DNA of 64,000 nt from the NCBI GenBank assembly GCA_036231565.1, contig JAZAHA010000049.1, positions 124,001-188,000 on the forward strand, in the 5' to 3' direction. The notes beneath the pieces were generated by a model that saw only the letters and a program-made list of their open reading frames with translations, made no database searches and was not told the origin of the DNA. The translations under genes were made by a program, and so were the position numbers. Positions 32,112 to 40,811 of the stretch are shown one piece after another. The DNA is from Maricaulis sp036231565 (GTDB lineage Bacteria > Pseudomonadota > Alphaproteobacteria > Caulobacterales > Maricaulaceae). Within the stretch, counting starts at the first letter, position 1; the number at the start of each line of letters is the position of its first letter.

Positions 32112-34250
32112 TCAGGCCGCGTTGTTCATCCGTTCAGCCAGGGCCCGGGCTGTCATCGGCGCGCCGAAATGCCAGCCCTGCAGGTATTCAAAACCCAGCA
32201 AGCGCAGCATGGCGGCCTGGCTTTCGGTCTCTACGCCCTCCGCGACCATGTCCAGATTGAGCGCATCGCCCAGCAGCGCCAGCGCCTGCAGCATCTTGTT
32301 GGGACCGTCACCCTTGCCGATTGCGGCGATGAAGCTCTTGTCGACCTTGATCTTGGAGAAGGGCAGCATGTGCAGATAGCCCATCGAGGCGAAACCTGTA
32401 CCGAAATCGTCCAGATTGACCCGGAAGCCGGCGGCGTTGAATTCGAGCAGTCGCTGCTTGGCCTGTTCGAAGTCGTCGACCAGCACGGTCTCGGTCAGTT
32501 CCAGTTCGACCTGGCTGGCTGTCAGGCCCGCGGCGCCCAGCTTTTCCAGATAGCGTGCGCACAGGTCCGGGTCCTTGAGCTGGGTCGGAGACAGGTTGAT
32601 TGATACGGTAAAGCCAGCGCGCGGCGGGATTTCGCGGCAGACACTGTCGACGACGAAATCGCCGAGACGGCGGATCAGCCGGGAGCGCTCGGCAATGCCG
32701 ATGAAGACATTTGGCGGCACGGCGCCGCGCGTGGGGTGCTCCCATCGCAGCAAAGCCTCGACCGACGCGATCTTGCCATCGCAGGCACGAGCGATCGGCT
32801 GATAGACAACACGGAATTCATTGCGCTCCAGACCGGCTTCGATATCCGCTTCCAGCGAGCATCGGGCATCCTTTTCAAGGCCGAGGCTGGCGTCGAAACA
32901 CAGGGGTTGCTCCAGCTGGTCGGCCTTGGCGCGATACATGGCCAGGTCGGCGTCGTTCACCAGCTGTGAAAAACTCTTGGGGGTATCTGGCCGGGACCAG
33001 GCGACGCCGATCGCTGCGCCGATGTCGAAATGTCGACCGCCGATCTCGAAAGGGTCCCGCAGGCTGGCCGAGAGGGCCCGGGCAATCGGAAGGGCCTGGC
33101 TGGCATGGGCCTGTCCAGTGAGGGCGCAGGCAAATTCGTCTCCGCCGACGCGGGCGATATGTACGCCGTCAGGCATGGCCGCACGGAATTTTTGCGAGAC
33201 GATCCGGATAACCTCGTCGCCGGCCTGGTGCCCTGCCTTGTCATTGACGGCCTTGAAACCGTTGAGGTCGATATAGATGACGGCTGCTTCACCGTCGGCG
33301 GCCGCCCGGGTTGCAGCCTCGCCCTCGATGAACTGGTTGAAGCCGAGCCGGTTCGGCAGTCCGCTCAGCGTATCCGTCGTTGCCGCGCGCAGGGCGCGGC
33401 GTTCATTGCATTCTGCACTGCGTCCCAGTTTTCGGGCGCGGTGAACGAGAACCTGGGTGCCGGCGAAGAAGACAATGATATAGGCGAGAAGGGGCAGAAA
33501 GCTGTAGCGCAGCGTCTCGTTGCCGGGCTGCGAAGATGACCAGGACAGTTGGGCCACGGCGTGTCCGGCATCATCCGTTATCGGCAGACGGCTGCCACGT
33601 GGCGGCGTTGCATCCATCGGGATCAGCGACACGTCCTCGACAAGGAAGCGGGTCTGCATTCCGTCAACGAAGCGCTCGTCGAGCGCCGTGCCGATCACCA
33701 GGATCGGTCCCGTCATCGGGTCCGTGGCGGCCCGGTTCTCATACTCGCCAACCAGGGTGGCCGAGGCGAGATAGGGCTGACCGCGAACGGTCAGCATGTG
33801 CGAGCCGATGAAGTTTCCCCGGGTGTAGGCATGTGCGAGATCGCTGCGCAGACTGTACATGTCGTCCGGTGTGAGCAGACTGTCCAGGGGTGTTTGGCCG
33901 CTGTCGCGATGCCAGGAATAGGTGAGGGTGTCGTGCGCGCGCGACATGACAACGAAGTCGAAGCCGAGATGGTCCGAGAAGGATGACGCCATGCTGTCGC
34001 TCAGCACGTCGACATCGCCCGCATTCAGACGTTCCAGCGCGACCGACCACCAGCCATAGTCGGCAACCCAGGTTTCATTGTGATAGATCGTGGATTGGAT
34101 GCCGGCCGTCAGTAATTGCCGGTCGGTCTGCGCGGCGCCGCGATTGAGGGCGCCGACAAAGAAATAGATCACCAGTACGGACGCAATCAGGCTGACCAGC
34201 GCAGCGACGTTGATATAGCGCCCCAATTGACTGTCGAGTGACTGACCCAT
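32112..34250 (-). CDS. CHASE4-GGDEF-EAL cyclic-di-GMP signalling protein
   Basis: 712 residues. Membrane helix at about 14-36, extracytoplasmic CHASE4-like sensor about 37-250 (NETWVADYGWWSVALERL), second helix about 251-270, GGDEF domain with intact GGDEF at 369-373 and EAL domain with EALLRWEHP from residue 498. The EAL catalytic motifs ELTET and DDFGTGFASMGYL look intact. Both synthesis and hydrolysis of c-di-GMP are therefore possible. I do not see a canonical RxxD inhibitory site just before GGDEF. It stands alone between modA and the Cfa-like gene. Confidence 0.9.
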   Translation of the reverse strand: MGQSLDSQLGRYINVAALVSLIASVLVIYFFVGALNRGAAQTDRQLLTAGIQSTIYHNETWVADYGWWSVALERLNAGDVDVLSDSMASSFSDHLGFDFVVMSRAHDTLTYSWHRDSGQTPLDSLLTPDDMYSLRSDLAHAYTRGNFIGSHMLTVRGQPYLASATLVGEYENRAATDPMTGPILVIGTALDERFVDGMQTRFLVEDVSLIPMDATPPRGSRLPITDDAGHAVAQLSWSSSQPGNETLRYSFLPLLAYIIVFFAGTQVLVHRARKLGRSAECNERRALRAATTDTLSGLPNRLGFNQFIEGEAATRAAADGEAAVIYIDLNGFKAVNDKAGHQAGDEVIRIVSQKFRAAMPDGVHIARVGGDEFACALTGQAHASQALPIARALSASLRDPFEIGGRHFDIGAAIGVAWSRPDTPKSFSQLVNDADLAMYRAKADQLEQPLCFDASLGLEKDARCSLEADIEAGLERNEFRVVYQPIARACDGKIASVEALLRWEHPTRGAVPPNVFIGIAERSRLIRRLGDFVVDSVCREIPPRAGFTVSINLSPTQLKDPDLCARYLEKLGAAGLTASQVELELTETVLVDDFEQAKQRLLEFNAAGFRVNLDDFGTGFASMGYLHMLPFSKIKVDKSFIAAIGKGDGPNKMLQALALLGDALNLDMVAEGVETESQAAMLRLLGFEYLQGWHFGAPMTARALAERMNNAA

Positions 34251-34304
34251 CCCTGCCCGCCGGTTTTTTGTCCGTTATCGGAGCAGGCTTGCACGGGAAT
34301 CGTA

Positions 34305-34337
34305 AACGTCCGGTCGACGGGGCTGCATCCGGACGTT
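34305..34337. other. Intergenic perfect stem-loop
   Basis: AACGTCCGG and CCGGACGTT are 9-bp perfect inverted arms around a 15-nt loop in the gap between the Cfa-like gene and the CHASE4 gene. No T-run follows on either strand, so it could be an operator or an atypical terminator. Confidence 0.35.
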
Positions 34338-34397
34338 CGAAAGCGCGGAAAAGTCTCTCTATTCGGGTATTATCTTATAAATGACGCCGGGCCCGGC

Positions 34398-35627
34398 TCA
34401 GTCCGGCTTGCGATAGGCGAACTGGCCGACATCGATCCTGCCTGTGGTGAAACCGGCTTCGCAATAGGCCAGGTAGAAGCGCCAGATGCGGTCGAAACGG
34501 GCGTCGAAACCCTGGCTGGCGATGTCCGGCCAGGCGGCGCGATAGTTGTCATGCCATTCCGCCAGCGTGCGAGCATAGCTTGGTCCGAACATGCGGGTGT
34601 CGATCGGTACCAGACCGGCACGACCGGCCTCTTCGCCCAGCCGCGAAGGCGGCGGCAGGATGCCGCCGGGGAAGACGTATTTCTGGATGAAGTCGACGGA
34701 TCTGCTGTACTGGGCGAACAGGTCCTCGCGGATCGTGATGATCTGCAGGGCCGCCCGGCCGCCCGGCTTGAGGCAGGCCGAGACCTGGTCGAAATAGACC
34801 GGCCAGTTTTCCTCGCCGACGGCCTCGAACATCTCGATCGACGCGATGGCGTCGAATGTCTCGGAGATGTCGCGATAGTCCTGCAGCCGGATGTCTGCCT
34901 TGTGGGCCAGGCCGGCCTTGTCCAGCCGGGCGACGGCATAGTCGTGCTGCTCGCGCGACAGGGTGAGGCCGGTGACGTGGCAGCCGAAATCGCGGATCGC
35001 GACTTCGGCAAATCCGCCCCAGCCGCACCCGATCTCCAGCACGCGGTCGCCCGGTTTCAGGCCCAGCGTCTCGCAGATGCGGCGGTATTTGCGGGCCTGT
35101 GCCTCGGCCAGCGTATCACCGGCCTTGTCGAAAATGCCCGAGGAATAGGTCATGCTCTCGTCGAGCCAGCGTTCGTAGAAACTGTTGCCGAGATCGTAGT
35201 GGAAGGAGATGTTCCGCCGGCTGCCGCGGCGCGTATTGGCATTCATCCAGTGCTGGATCTTGCCGATGATGCGGCTGGGGCCCTTGCCGGCGCGGGCGGC
35301 GTCGATGCTGTCGAGCTCGCCGGCCAGCGCCAGGAGCAGGCCCTGCAGGTCGGAGGTTTCCCACTCGCCGTGGATATAGCCTTCGGAGAAACCCAGCGCG
35401 CCGGATCCGGCAATGCGCAGGAGTGCGTTCCATTTGCGGATCGACCAGTCGGCCCGGTGAGCAGCATTGGCCGGCCCGCATTCGAACCGGTAACCGCCGG
35501 GCAGTTCGATGCGCAGGCGGCTGTTGGTCAGATCGGAGAGTGCCCGGCGCATCTTTTCCCGGGCATAACGCTGCAGGCGGCTGGCCCGGCTTTCCAGCGT
35601 GTCGGTGGATTGCGTCGTATAGTCCAT
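34398..35627 (-). CDS. Cyclopropane-fatty-acyl-phospholipid synthase family methyltransferase
   Basis: 409 residues. The SAM-binding motif VLEIGCGWGGFAEVA, the preceding FHYDLGNSFYERWLDESMTYSSG and the bicarbonate-site region near SIEMFEAVGEENW are all Cfa features. Family members add a methylene or methyl group to unsaturated acyl chains of membrane lipids. It is the last gene of a three-gene operon divergent from rpoE-chrR; in Rhodobacter sphaeroides the sigmaE-ChrR regulon includes a related methyltransferase tied to singlet-oxygen defence, so it may be a UfaM-like enzyme rather than housekeeping Cfa. ATG 35627 and GTG 35630 are both possible starts. Confidence 0.85.
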   Translation of the reverse strand: MDYTTQSTDTLESRASRLQRYAREKMRRALSDLTNSRLRIELPGGYRFECGPANAAHRADWSIRKWNALLRIAGSGALGFSEGYIHGEWETSDLQGLLLALAGELDSIDAARAGKGPSRIIGKIQHWMNANTRRGSRRNISFHYDLGNSFYERWLDESMTYSSGIFDKAGDTLAEAQARKYRRICETLGLKPGDRVLEIGCGWGGFAEVAIRDFGCHVTGLTLSREQHDYAVARLDKAGLAHKADIRLQDYRDISETFDAIASIEMFEAVGEENWPVYFDQVSACLKPGGRAALQIITIREDLFAQYSRSVDFIQKYVFPGGILPPPSRLGEEAGRAGLVPIDTRMFGPSYARTLAEWHDNYRAAWPDIASQGFDARFDRIWRFYLAYCEAGFTTGRIDVGQFAYRKPD

Positions 35628-36397
35628 CACAGTCCCCTAGGCAGTGTGTCCGTACTCCCCCGGCGCGGTGCGTAGGTGCGCAGTCCCTTCAGGCGCAACC
35701 TTAACGCCTCGAACAGGATTCCGCCAACTGTAGCCAGGGTGTTCAGCGGCTGGGCGAGCTGGGCTTTCCAGAGGGAACGCGTTGTCAGCGCATGCCGTTC
35801 CGCCTGCAGGATCGCGCCCATGATGCAGATCCCGTCGCGATAATGGCGAATGCCCAGGCGCAAGGTGTCGGCGTCGCGGTCGAGCCGGAACCGGTATTCG
35901 CCCTCCACCGGATTGAACGGTGAGACGAAGAAGGTCTTGTCGCAGGCAAAGCGCAGCGGCGTGACAGTGTCATCGGGCACGTCAAAGGCATAGACCTGCC
36001 GGCCGCCATGGAAGTTCGCGACCTCGAACAACACCGCGCCCAGCCGGTCGTCGGCCCTGTGGCAGAAATAGACCGAGACGGGATTGAACACGATACCCAG
36101 CACGCGCGGTGCGGCGAGCAGCTGGATGCGCCCGGGTTCGAAATCGATACCGTTCTGCTGCAGCCGGCTGCGGACCCAGTCGCGCAGCGCGCCATGACCG
36201 CGCCCATGGTCCGCCGCGTGCTGGCTGACCGGCGCAAAACGGTCAAAGGCGAAGCCGGCAATGCCCCGGTCATCGCGGCCGGCGCCATCGACATCCGTCA
36301 GCAGCGACACCATGCGGTAGCGCAGGCTGTGACGGCGCGGATGGTGCCGCATATGCCCGACATCGCCGGTGTAGAGGGAGGCGGGAAGGGGTCTCAT
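35627..36397 (-). CDS. DUF1365 family protein
   Basis: 256 residues. MRPLPASLYTGDVGHMRHHPRRHSL begins as DUF1365 proteins do, with the conserved VFNPVSVYFCH and HVSPFNPVEG-like FFVSPFNPVEGEYRF. The start at 36397 overlaps the stop of the FAD oxidoreductase gene (ATGA), and its own stop overlaps the Cfa-like start. The biochemical function of DUF1365 is not established; it recurs between an FAD amine-oxidase-like protein and a Cfa-like methyltransferase, which suggests a shared lipid-modification pathway. Confidence 0.88.
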   Translation of the reverse strand: MRPLPASLYTGDVGHMRHHPRRHSLRYRMVSLLTDVDGAGRDDRGIAGFAFDRFAPVSQHAADHGRGHGALRDWVRSRLQQNGIDFEPGRIQLLAAPRVLGIVFNPVSVYFCHRADDRLGAVLFEVANFHGGRQVYAFDVPDDTVTPLRFACDKTFFVSPFNPVEGEYRFRLDRDADTLRLGIRHYRDGICIMGAILQAERHALTTRSLWKAQLAQPLNTLATVGGILFEALRLRLKGLRTYAPRRGSTDTLPRGL

Positions 36398-37746
36398 TCC
36401 GCAGCAACGGCCAGGGCCGGCTGAACCGGCGCGGGCGCCTGCGTCCAGGGGATGCGGGTATCGCCGTCCGTGCAGGCCCAGGGCCGGCCTGGCGCACCGA
36501 GCGCCTCGGCGACGGCGAGCCCGGATTGCAGCCCGTCCTCGTGGAATCCCGCCCCCAGCCAGGCGCCGCAATACCAGGTACGCCGGTGCCCCTGCAGCGC
36601 ACCGAACTGCGCCTGCGCCGCGATCGCTGCGGCGTCGAAGACCGGGTGATCATACTGGTCCGTGTGCAGCACCTGGGCGGGATCGGGCGCCACGTCCGGA
36701 TTGAGCGTGACGAGGACCGGAGTCTGCGTAGGCAGGGGCTGCAGCGCATTCATCCAGTAGGTCAGGCTGATGCGCCCGGCGCTGTCGGCCGAGCGCGCGG
36801 ATTCGAGATAGTTCCAGCTGGCCCAGGCCGACCGGCGGCGGGGCAGGAGGCGGGTATCGGTGTGCAGGACGGCCGTGTTGGGCCGGTAGCGGATCGCGCC
36901 CAGCAGTTCGCGCTCCACCGGGTCCGGCGTGTCGATCAGCGCCAGCGCCTGGTCGCTGTGACAGGCCAGGACGATCTGGTCGAACCGGCTTTCATCAGTA
37001 TCGGTGCGCACAATGACCTGGCCGCCGGACCTGTCGATCTGACGCACCGCCGCAGACAGGCGTACACGGCCCTTGATGGCACCGGCCAGCCGCTCGACAT
37101 AGCGATGGCTGCCGCCGGTGACGGTGCGCCATTGCGGCCGGTCGGACAGTTGCAGCAGGCCGTGATTGGTGAAGAACTCGAAGAAGGCGCGGGCCGGATA
37201 AGCCCGCATCTGGTCGACGGGCGAGGACCAGATCGCCGCACACATCGGCAGGATGTGATCCTCGCGGAACGTGCTGGAATAGCCTTCAGAGCGCAGGAAA
37301 TCGTCGAGCGAGCGAACCTCTCCGGCGTGATCGCCGCGTCGGGCATGATCGTGCAGGCGCAGGATATCGCGGATCATGCGCCACATCCGCGGCCGGACCA
37401 GATTGCGCTTCTGGGCGAACAGCCCGTCCGGATTGGAGGAGTATTCGAACCGCCCGCCGTCCAGCGAAGCTGAAAAGGACATGCTGCTGCGCGCCGTCCC
37501 GACATCGAAATAGTCCAGCAGCGGCGTGAAATTCGGGTAGTTGCGCGGATTGAAGACGATGAAGCCGGTGTCCACATCGACGCGCTCGCCGCCGATCTGC
37601 GTGCGGACCGTATTCGCGTGACCGCCGGGCCGGGGCGCGGCTTCATAGAGAGTGACGTCATGGACCAGCGACAGGCGCCAGGCCGCGGCCATCCCGGCAA
37701 TGCCGGAACCGATGACGGCGATTTTCTGTCCGCGCGTACAAGTCAT
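36394..37746 (-). CDS. FAD-dependent oxidoreductase (amine-oxidase/phytoene-desaturase-like)
   Basis: 450 residues. The N-terminal dinucleotide fold is IAVIGSGIAGMAAAWRL followed by LYEAAPRPGGHANT, and the C-terminal FAD part contains WYCGAWLGAGFHEDGLQSG. It belongs to the predicted NAD/FAD-binding family that accompanies DUF1365 and Cfa-like genes and probably desaturates or oxidises a lipid chain. ATG 37746 has AGGG upstream. It is the first gene behind the minus-strand ECF promoter. Confidence 0.85.
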   Translation of the reverse strand: MTCTRGQKIAVIGSGIAGMAAAWRLSLVHDVTLYEAAPRPGGHANTVRTQIGGERVDVDTGFIVFNPRNYPNFTPLLDYFDVGTARSSMSFSASLDGGRFEYSSNPDGLFAQKRNLVRPRMWRMIRDILRLHDHARRGDHAGEVRSLDDFLRSEGYSSTFREDHILPMCAAIWSSPVDQMRAYPARAFFEFFTNHGLLQLSDRPQWRTVTGGSHRYVERLAGAIKGRVRLSAAVRQIDRSGGQVIVRTDTDESRFDQIVLACHSDQALALIDTPDPVERELLGAIRYRPNTAVLHTDTRLLPRRRSAWASWNYLESARSADSAGRISLTYWMNALQPLPTQTPVLVTLNPDVAPDPAQVLHTDQYDHPVFDAAAIAAQAQFGALQGHRRTWYCGAWLGAGFHEDGLQSGLAVAEALGAPGRPWACTDGDTRIPWTQAPAPVQPALAVAAE

Positions 37747-37790
37747 GGGAAGCCCTGTCCTTTGACGGCCGGAAGTGCGGCCTTGCCCGG

Positions 37791-37820
37791 GGTTTACGCG
37801 GACGGCATGGCAGCGGATCA
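37791..37820 (-). promoter_or_regulatory. Candidate ECF sigma promoter for the lipid-modification operon
   Basis: On the minus strand TGATCC (37820-37815) is followed after 18 bp by TAAACC (37796-37791), 45 bp before the FAD oxidoreductase start. TGATCC as -35 is the known element of R. sphaeroides RpoE (ChrR-controlled). Its -35 lies in one arm of a 13-bp perfect inverted repeat (37814-37826 with 37838-37850). Confidence 0.65.
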
Positions 37821-37843
37821 CTGACCGGGGCGCAGGCGGTCAG

Positions 37844-37873
37844 TGATCCGGCAGGGCGGTGCAATCGTATCGC
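37844..37873 (+). promoter_or_regulatory. Candidate ECF sigma promoter for rpoE-chrR (autoregulation)
   Basis: TGATCC (37844-37849), 18 bp, then TATCGC (37868-37873). The spacing is the same as in the opposing promoter and the -35 boxes mirror each other. Transcription from here would begin near 37880, which rules out the upstream ATG at 37879 and supports ATG 37948 for the sigma factor. Confidence 0.65.
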
Positions 37874-37947
37874 GAACCATGTACGCTGCCCTTCATACCC
37901 CGCCCGCCAGGGCCAGATGCGCAACGGTCGAGACCGGGAAGGCACGC

Positions 37948-38532
37948 ATGACGCACGATACCGACCGTCGTCGGTCCATCTCCGACGCGGCTCGGCTGGC
38001 TAGCTTGCTTGAGCGGGTCGGACGACAGCGTGATGCGCAGGCTTTCCGGGTGCTGTTCGATCATTTCGCGCCGCGTATCCGCAGCTTCCTGATGAAGCGT
38101 GGGGTTTCCGCGGCCCTCGCCGACGACCTGACGCAGGATGTGATGCTGGCAATCTGGCGGCGGGCATCGAGCTTCGACGCGGCCAAGGCGTCGGCGGCGA
38201 CCTGGATCTACACGATCGCGCGGAATGCGCACATCGATCACTATCGCAAGGCGGTTCGCGCCCGGAAGATCGACGAGCACGATCCGCACTTCCAGCCGCC
38301 GGATCAGCCCTTGCCTGACGATCTGTATGAACGGGCCGAGGCCGGCCAGAGCGTCGCCGGTGCCCTGTCGGGGCTGCCGGACGATCAGCGCCTTGTGCTG
38401 GAACTGGCTTTCACCGAAGGCCTCTCGCACAGCGAAATTGCCGAGCGGCTCGGCCTGCCACTGGGAACCGTGAAGTCCCGCGTCAGGCTCGCCATGAACA
38501 AAATGAGACAAGGTCTTGGAGAATGGAAATGA
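37948..38532 (+). CDS. rpoE: ECF RNA polymerase sigma factor, RpoE/ChrR-controlled group
   Basis: 194 residues. Sigma region 2 contains LADDLTQDVMLAIWRR and WIYTIARNAHIDHYRK; region 4 has LSHSEIAERLGLPLGTVKSRV. GGGAAGG lies upstream of ATG 37948. The next gene is a ChrR-type anti-sigma factor overlapping by 4 nt, which places this in the ECF11-like sigmaE group responding to singlet oxygen and organic peroxides. Divergent candidate promoters with TGATCC fit its known specificity. Confidence 0.92.
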   Translation: MTHDTDRRRSISDAARLASLLERVGRQRDAQAFRVLFDHFAPRIRSFLMKRGVSAALADDLTQDVMLAIWRRASSFDAAKASAATWIYTIARNAHIDHYRKAVRARKIDEHDPHFQPPDQPLPDDLYERAEAGQSVAGALSGLPDDQRLVLELAFTEGLSHSEIAERLGLPLGTVKSRVRLAMNKMRQGLGEWK

Positions 38533-39197
38533 CCCAGCGCGGTCATGTGTTGGATGACAGCTGGTATCTCGACTACGCCGCGGGAACACTTGGAACCGAG
38601 GCGCAGGACGTGATGATGGCATCGCATGTGGAATTGTCGGACGAGGCCCGTGGCCGCGTCGCCGCGCTGGAAACGCTCGGCGGTGCCATGCTGGATGCGT
38701 CGGACGGCGGCGAAGCGCCGCTTGGTTTCAGCGTCGAGGATATCCTGCGGCGGGCCGGCGACGAGCCGGAAGCAGACGTGACAGCGGCACCGGAAGAGAC
38801 TGCAGATGACAGCCTGTGCCTGCCGCAGGCTCTGCAGGACTATCTGGCCCGCACCGGCACGCCGGTGCGCTGGGGCTTCCTGGGTCCCGGCATGCGCAAG
38901 GCCATCCTGTGGCGCGGCGAGCATGGCGAGCGCCTGTGGCTGTTGCGCGCCCAGCCGGGCGTTGCGATCCCGCACCACGGCCATCGCGGTTCCGAGCTGA
39001 CCCTCGTTCTCAAGGGCAGCTTCTGGGACGGAGACCAGGAATACCGCCCCGGTGATGTCGAGGAGGCGCATCCTGGCGTGGAGCATGACATCCGTATCGA
39101 TGACCGTGGCGAGTGCATCTGCCTCGCGCTGACGGAGGGCAAGCTGAAGTTCGAAAGCCCCGTGCTGCGCGCTTTCCAGGTCTTTACCGGGCTCTGA
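38529..39197 (+). CDS. chrR: ChrR-family anti-sigma factor with altered zinc site
   Basis: 222 residues from ATG 38529 (ATGA overlap with rpoE; ATG 38523 also possible). The C-terminal cupin has H150, H152, E156 and H186, exactly the +2/+4/+30 spacing of the R. sphaeroides ChrR ligands. The N-terminal anti-sigma domain keeps H6 and H33, but the H-x3-C-x2-C motif reads H33-VEL-S37-DE-A40: both zinc-binding Cys are replaced. It should still bind RpoE structurally, but zinc coordination in that domain must differ or be absent. Confidence 0.9.
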   Translation: MTQRGHVLDDSWYLDYAAGTLGTEAQDVMMASHVELSDEARGRVAALETLGGAMLDASDGGEAPLGFSVEDILRRAGDEPEADVTAAPEETADDSLCLPQALQDYLARTGTPVRWGFLGPGMRKAILWRGEHGERLWLLRAQPGVAIPHHGHRGSELTLVLKGSFWDGDQEYRPGDVEEAHPGVEHDIRIDDRGECICLALTEGKLKFESPVLRAFQVFTGL

Positions 39198-39304
39198 CTG
39201 CCGTGCGCCGCCGCGCTGCAGTTGTCCCCGGGCATCAAGCGGGTATGCTGCGTTTGCGCTACCATCCGGTCAGCGATTGGACGCCAGAGCCGGTACCCGA
39301 CACG

Positions 39305-40369
39305 ATGACTGTGAAAACGCGGGCCAACAAGCAATTCGGTGCCACCATCAAGGATGTGGCGCAAAGCGCGGGCGTGTCGGCGATGACCGTGTCGCGTGTG
39401 CTGAACGGCGAAGCGAATGTACGTCCGGAGACCCGTGAGCGGGTCCAGGCCGCCATTCGCGACCTGCGTTACCGGCCCAACCTGTCCGCGCGAAACCTGG
39501 CACGCGCGAACACGTATTTCATCGGCCTGCTCTACGACAATCCCGGTGCGGGCTATGTCTCCGAACTCCTGATCGGGGCGCTGAACCGCTGCCGCGAGGC
39601 TGGCTATCATCTCGTGGTCGAGAATTGCGGCGCCAGCGAAGACGATTGGACAAGCACGGTGGAGGCCATGCTGGAGACCGGCGGGTGCGACGGGATGATC
39701 CTGCCGCCGCCGGTCTGCAATCATGCCGGCGTCCTGGCGGCGATCGAGGCGGCCGGTCTGCCCTTCATCCGCATTGCGCCGGATGAGGCCGGCGATCAAG
39801 GGCCCAGCATCGTCACGGATGACCGGGCCGCAGCGTCCAGCATGACCGCGCACCTGATCGAGCAGGGCCATCGGCGGATCGGCTTTATCGGCGGCCCGGA
39901 CGGGCAGCGTCCGAGCCGTGAGCGGCATGCCGGTTATTGCGACGCGCTCATCGCGGCTGGCCTCGATGTTGATCCGGCGCTCATTGTTCCGGGTGAATTC
40001 ACCTATCGCTCCGGTCTCAAGGCGGCCGAGCGATTGTTGGCCCTGTCGCCCCGGCCGACTGCGATCTTTGCCGCGAATGACGACATGGCTGTAGCCGTGA
40101 TCGCCCAGGCGCATCGCCTGGCGCTCGATCTGCCGGGGGATCTGAGCGTTGCGGGATTCGACGATACCCAGAGTGCGACGGCAGTCTGGCCGCAGCTGAC
40201 GACGGTCCGCCAACCGGTCTCACGCATGGCGGCCGAGGCTGTCGGGATTCTCGCCGCCCGGCTGGATGCGGTGCGCGCCGGCGAGGCGTGCGGCCGTGCG
40301 GATTCGCATGAAATCGGGTCGGAGATCGTCCTGCGGGAATCCGTCGCGCCGCCCCCAAGCACGGGTTAG
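39305..40369 (+). CDS. LacI-family transcriptional regulator
   Basis: 354 residues. The helix-turn-helix ATIKDVAQSAGVSAMTVSRVL and hinge NLSARNLARANT are followed by a periplasmic-binding-like sensor (IGLLYDNPGAGYVSELLIGAL; HRRIGFIGGP; AIFAANDDMAVAVI). It is a GalR/LacI repressor for a sugar or sugar-like effector. There is no strong ribosome site before ATG 39305; it was chosen because the HTH begins about 14 residues later. No catabolic gene is adjacent, so the regulon is unknown. Confidence 0.88.
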   Translation: MTVKTRANKQFGATIKDVAQSAGVSAMTVSRVLNGEANVRPETRERVQAAIRDLRYRPNLSARNLARANTYFIGLLYDNPGAGYVSELLIGALNRCREAGYHLVVENCGASEDDWTSTVEAMLETGGCDGMILPPPVCNHAGVLAAIEAAGLPFIRIAPDEAGDQGPSIVTDDRAAASSMTAHLIEQGHRRIGFIGGPDGQRPSRERHAGYCDALIAAGLDVDPALIVPGEFTYRSGLKAAERLLALSPRPTAIFAANDDMAVAVIAQAHRLALDLPGDLSVAGFDDTQSATAVWPQLTTVRQPVSRMAAEAVGILAARLDAVRAGEACGRADSHEIGSEIVLRESVAPPPSTG

Positions 40370-40445
40370 GCGCTCGCCGCTTGCCCGCATGCTGGAGTGG
40401 TGACTAAAGTCGCGCCCCTTGCGGGACTTCATCGCGGAGCGAACC

Positions 40446-40775
40446 ATGACCGACTGGCGCAACAAGCCGGAGATCGATAGCGCAGCTGTTCAGGCTCTGG
40501 TCGGAGCGGTTGGCGAATCCGTGTTTCGTGACATGAGCGTGCAGTTCGCCGCTGACCTGCGGCGGCTGGTGGATACCTACTGGGCTGCCATGGATCGCGG
40601 GGAGCGCCCGGATGCCCACGCCACCGCCCATGCGCTGAAAGGTGCGGCGGCCAATATCGGGCTCACCCGGCTGGCAGCAGTGGCTGCGGCGCTGGAGCAT
40701 GACGACAATGCAGCTCGCGACGCGCTCAATGCCGAGCTGGAGGTGGCCCTGACCCGCCTGACCGAAGCGGTCTGA
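40446..40775 (+). CDS. Hpt (histidine phosphotransfer) domain protein
   Basis: 109 residues, a single Hpt four-helix bundle. The phosphorylatable His is H62 in TAHALKGAAANIGL. GGAGCG precedes the ATG. It heads a same-strand cluster with STAS, receiver-PP2C and HATPase genes, so it may pass a phosphoryl group to the receiver of that cluster. Confidence 0.85.
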   Translation: MTDWRNKPEIDSAAVQALVGAVGESVFRDMSVQFAADLRRLVDTYWAAMDRGERPDAHATAHALKGAAANIGLTRLAAVAAALEHDDNAARDALNAELEVALTRLTEAV

Positions 40776-40780
40776 CGAGC

Positions 40781-40799
40781 GCCCGCCGCTGGGGCGGGC
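40781..40799. other. Stem-loop between the Hpt and STAS genes
   Basis: GCCCGCC and GGCGGGC form a 7-bp stem with a 5-nt loop in the 36-bp gap, just before the STAS ribosome site. It may tune the expression ratio of the two genes. Confidence 0.35.
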
Positions 40800-40811
40800 C
40801 GGGGAGTGACG

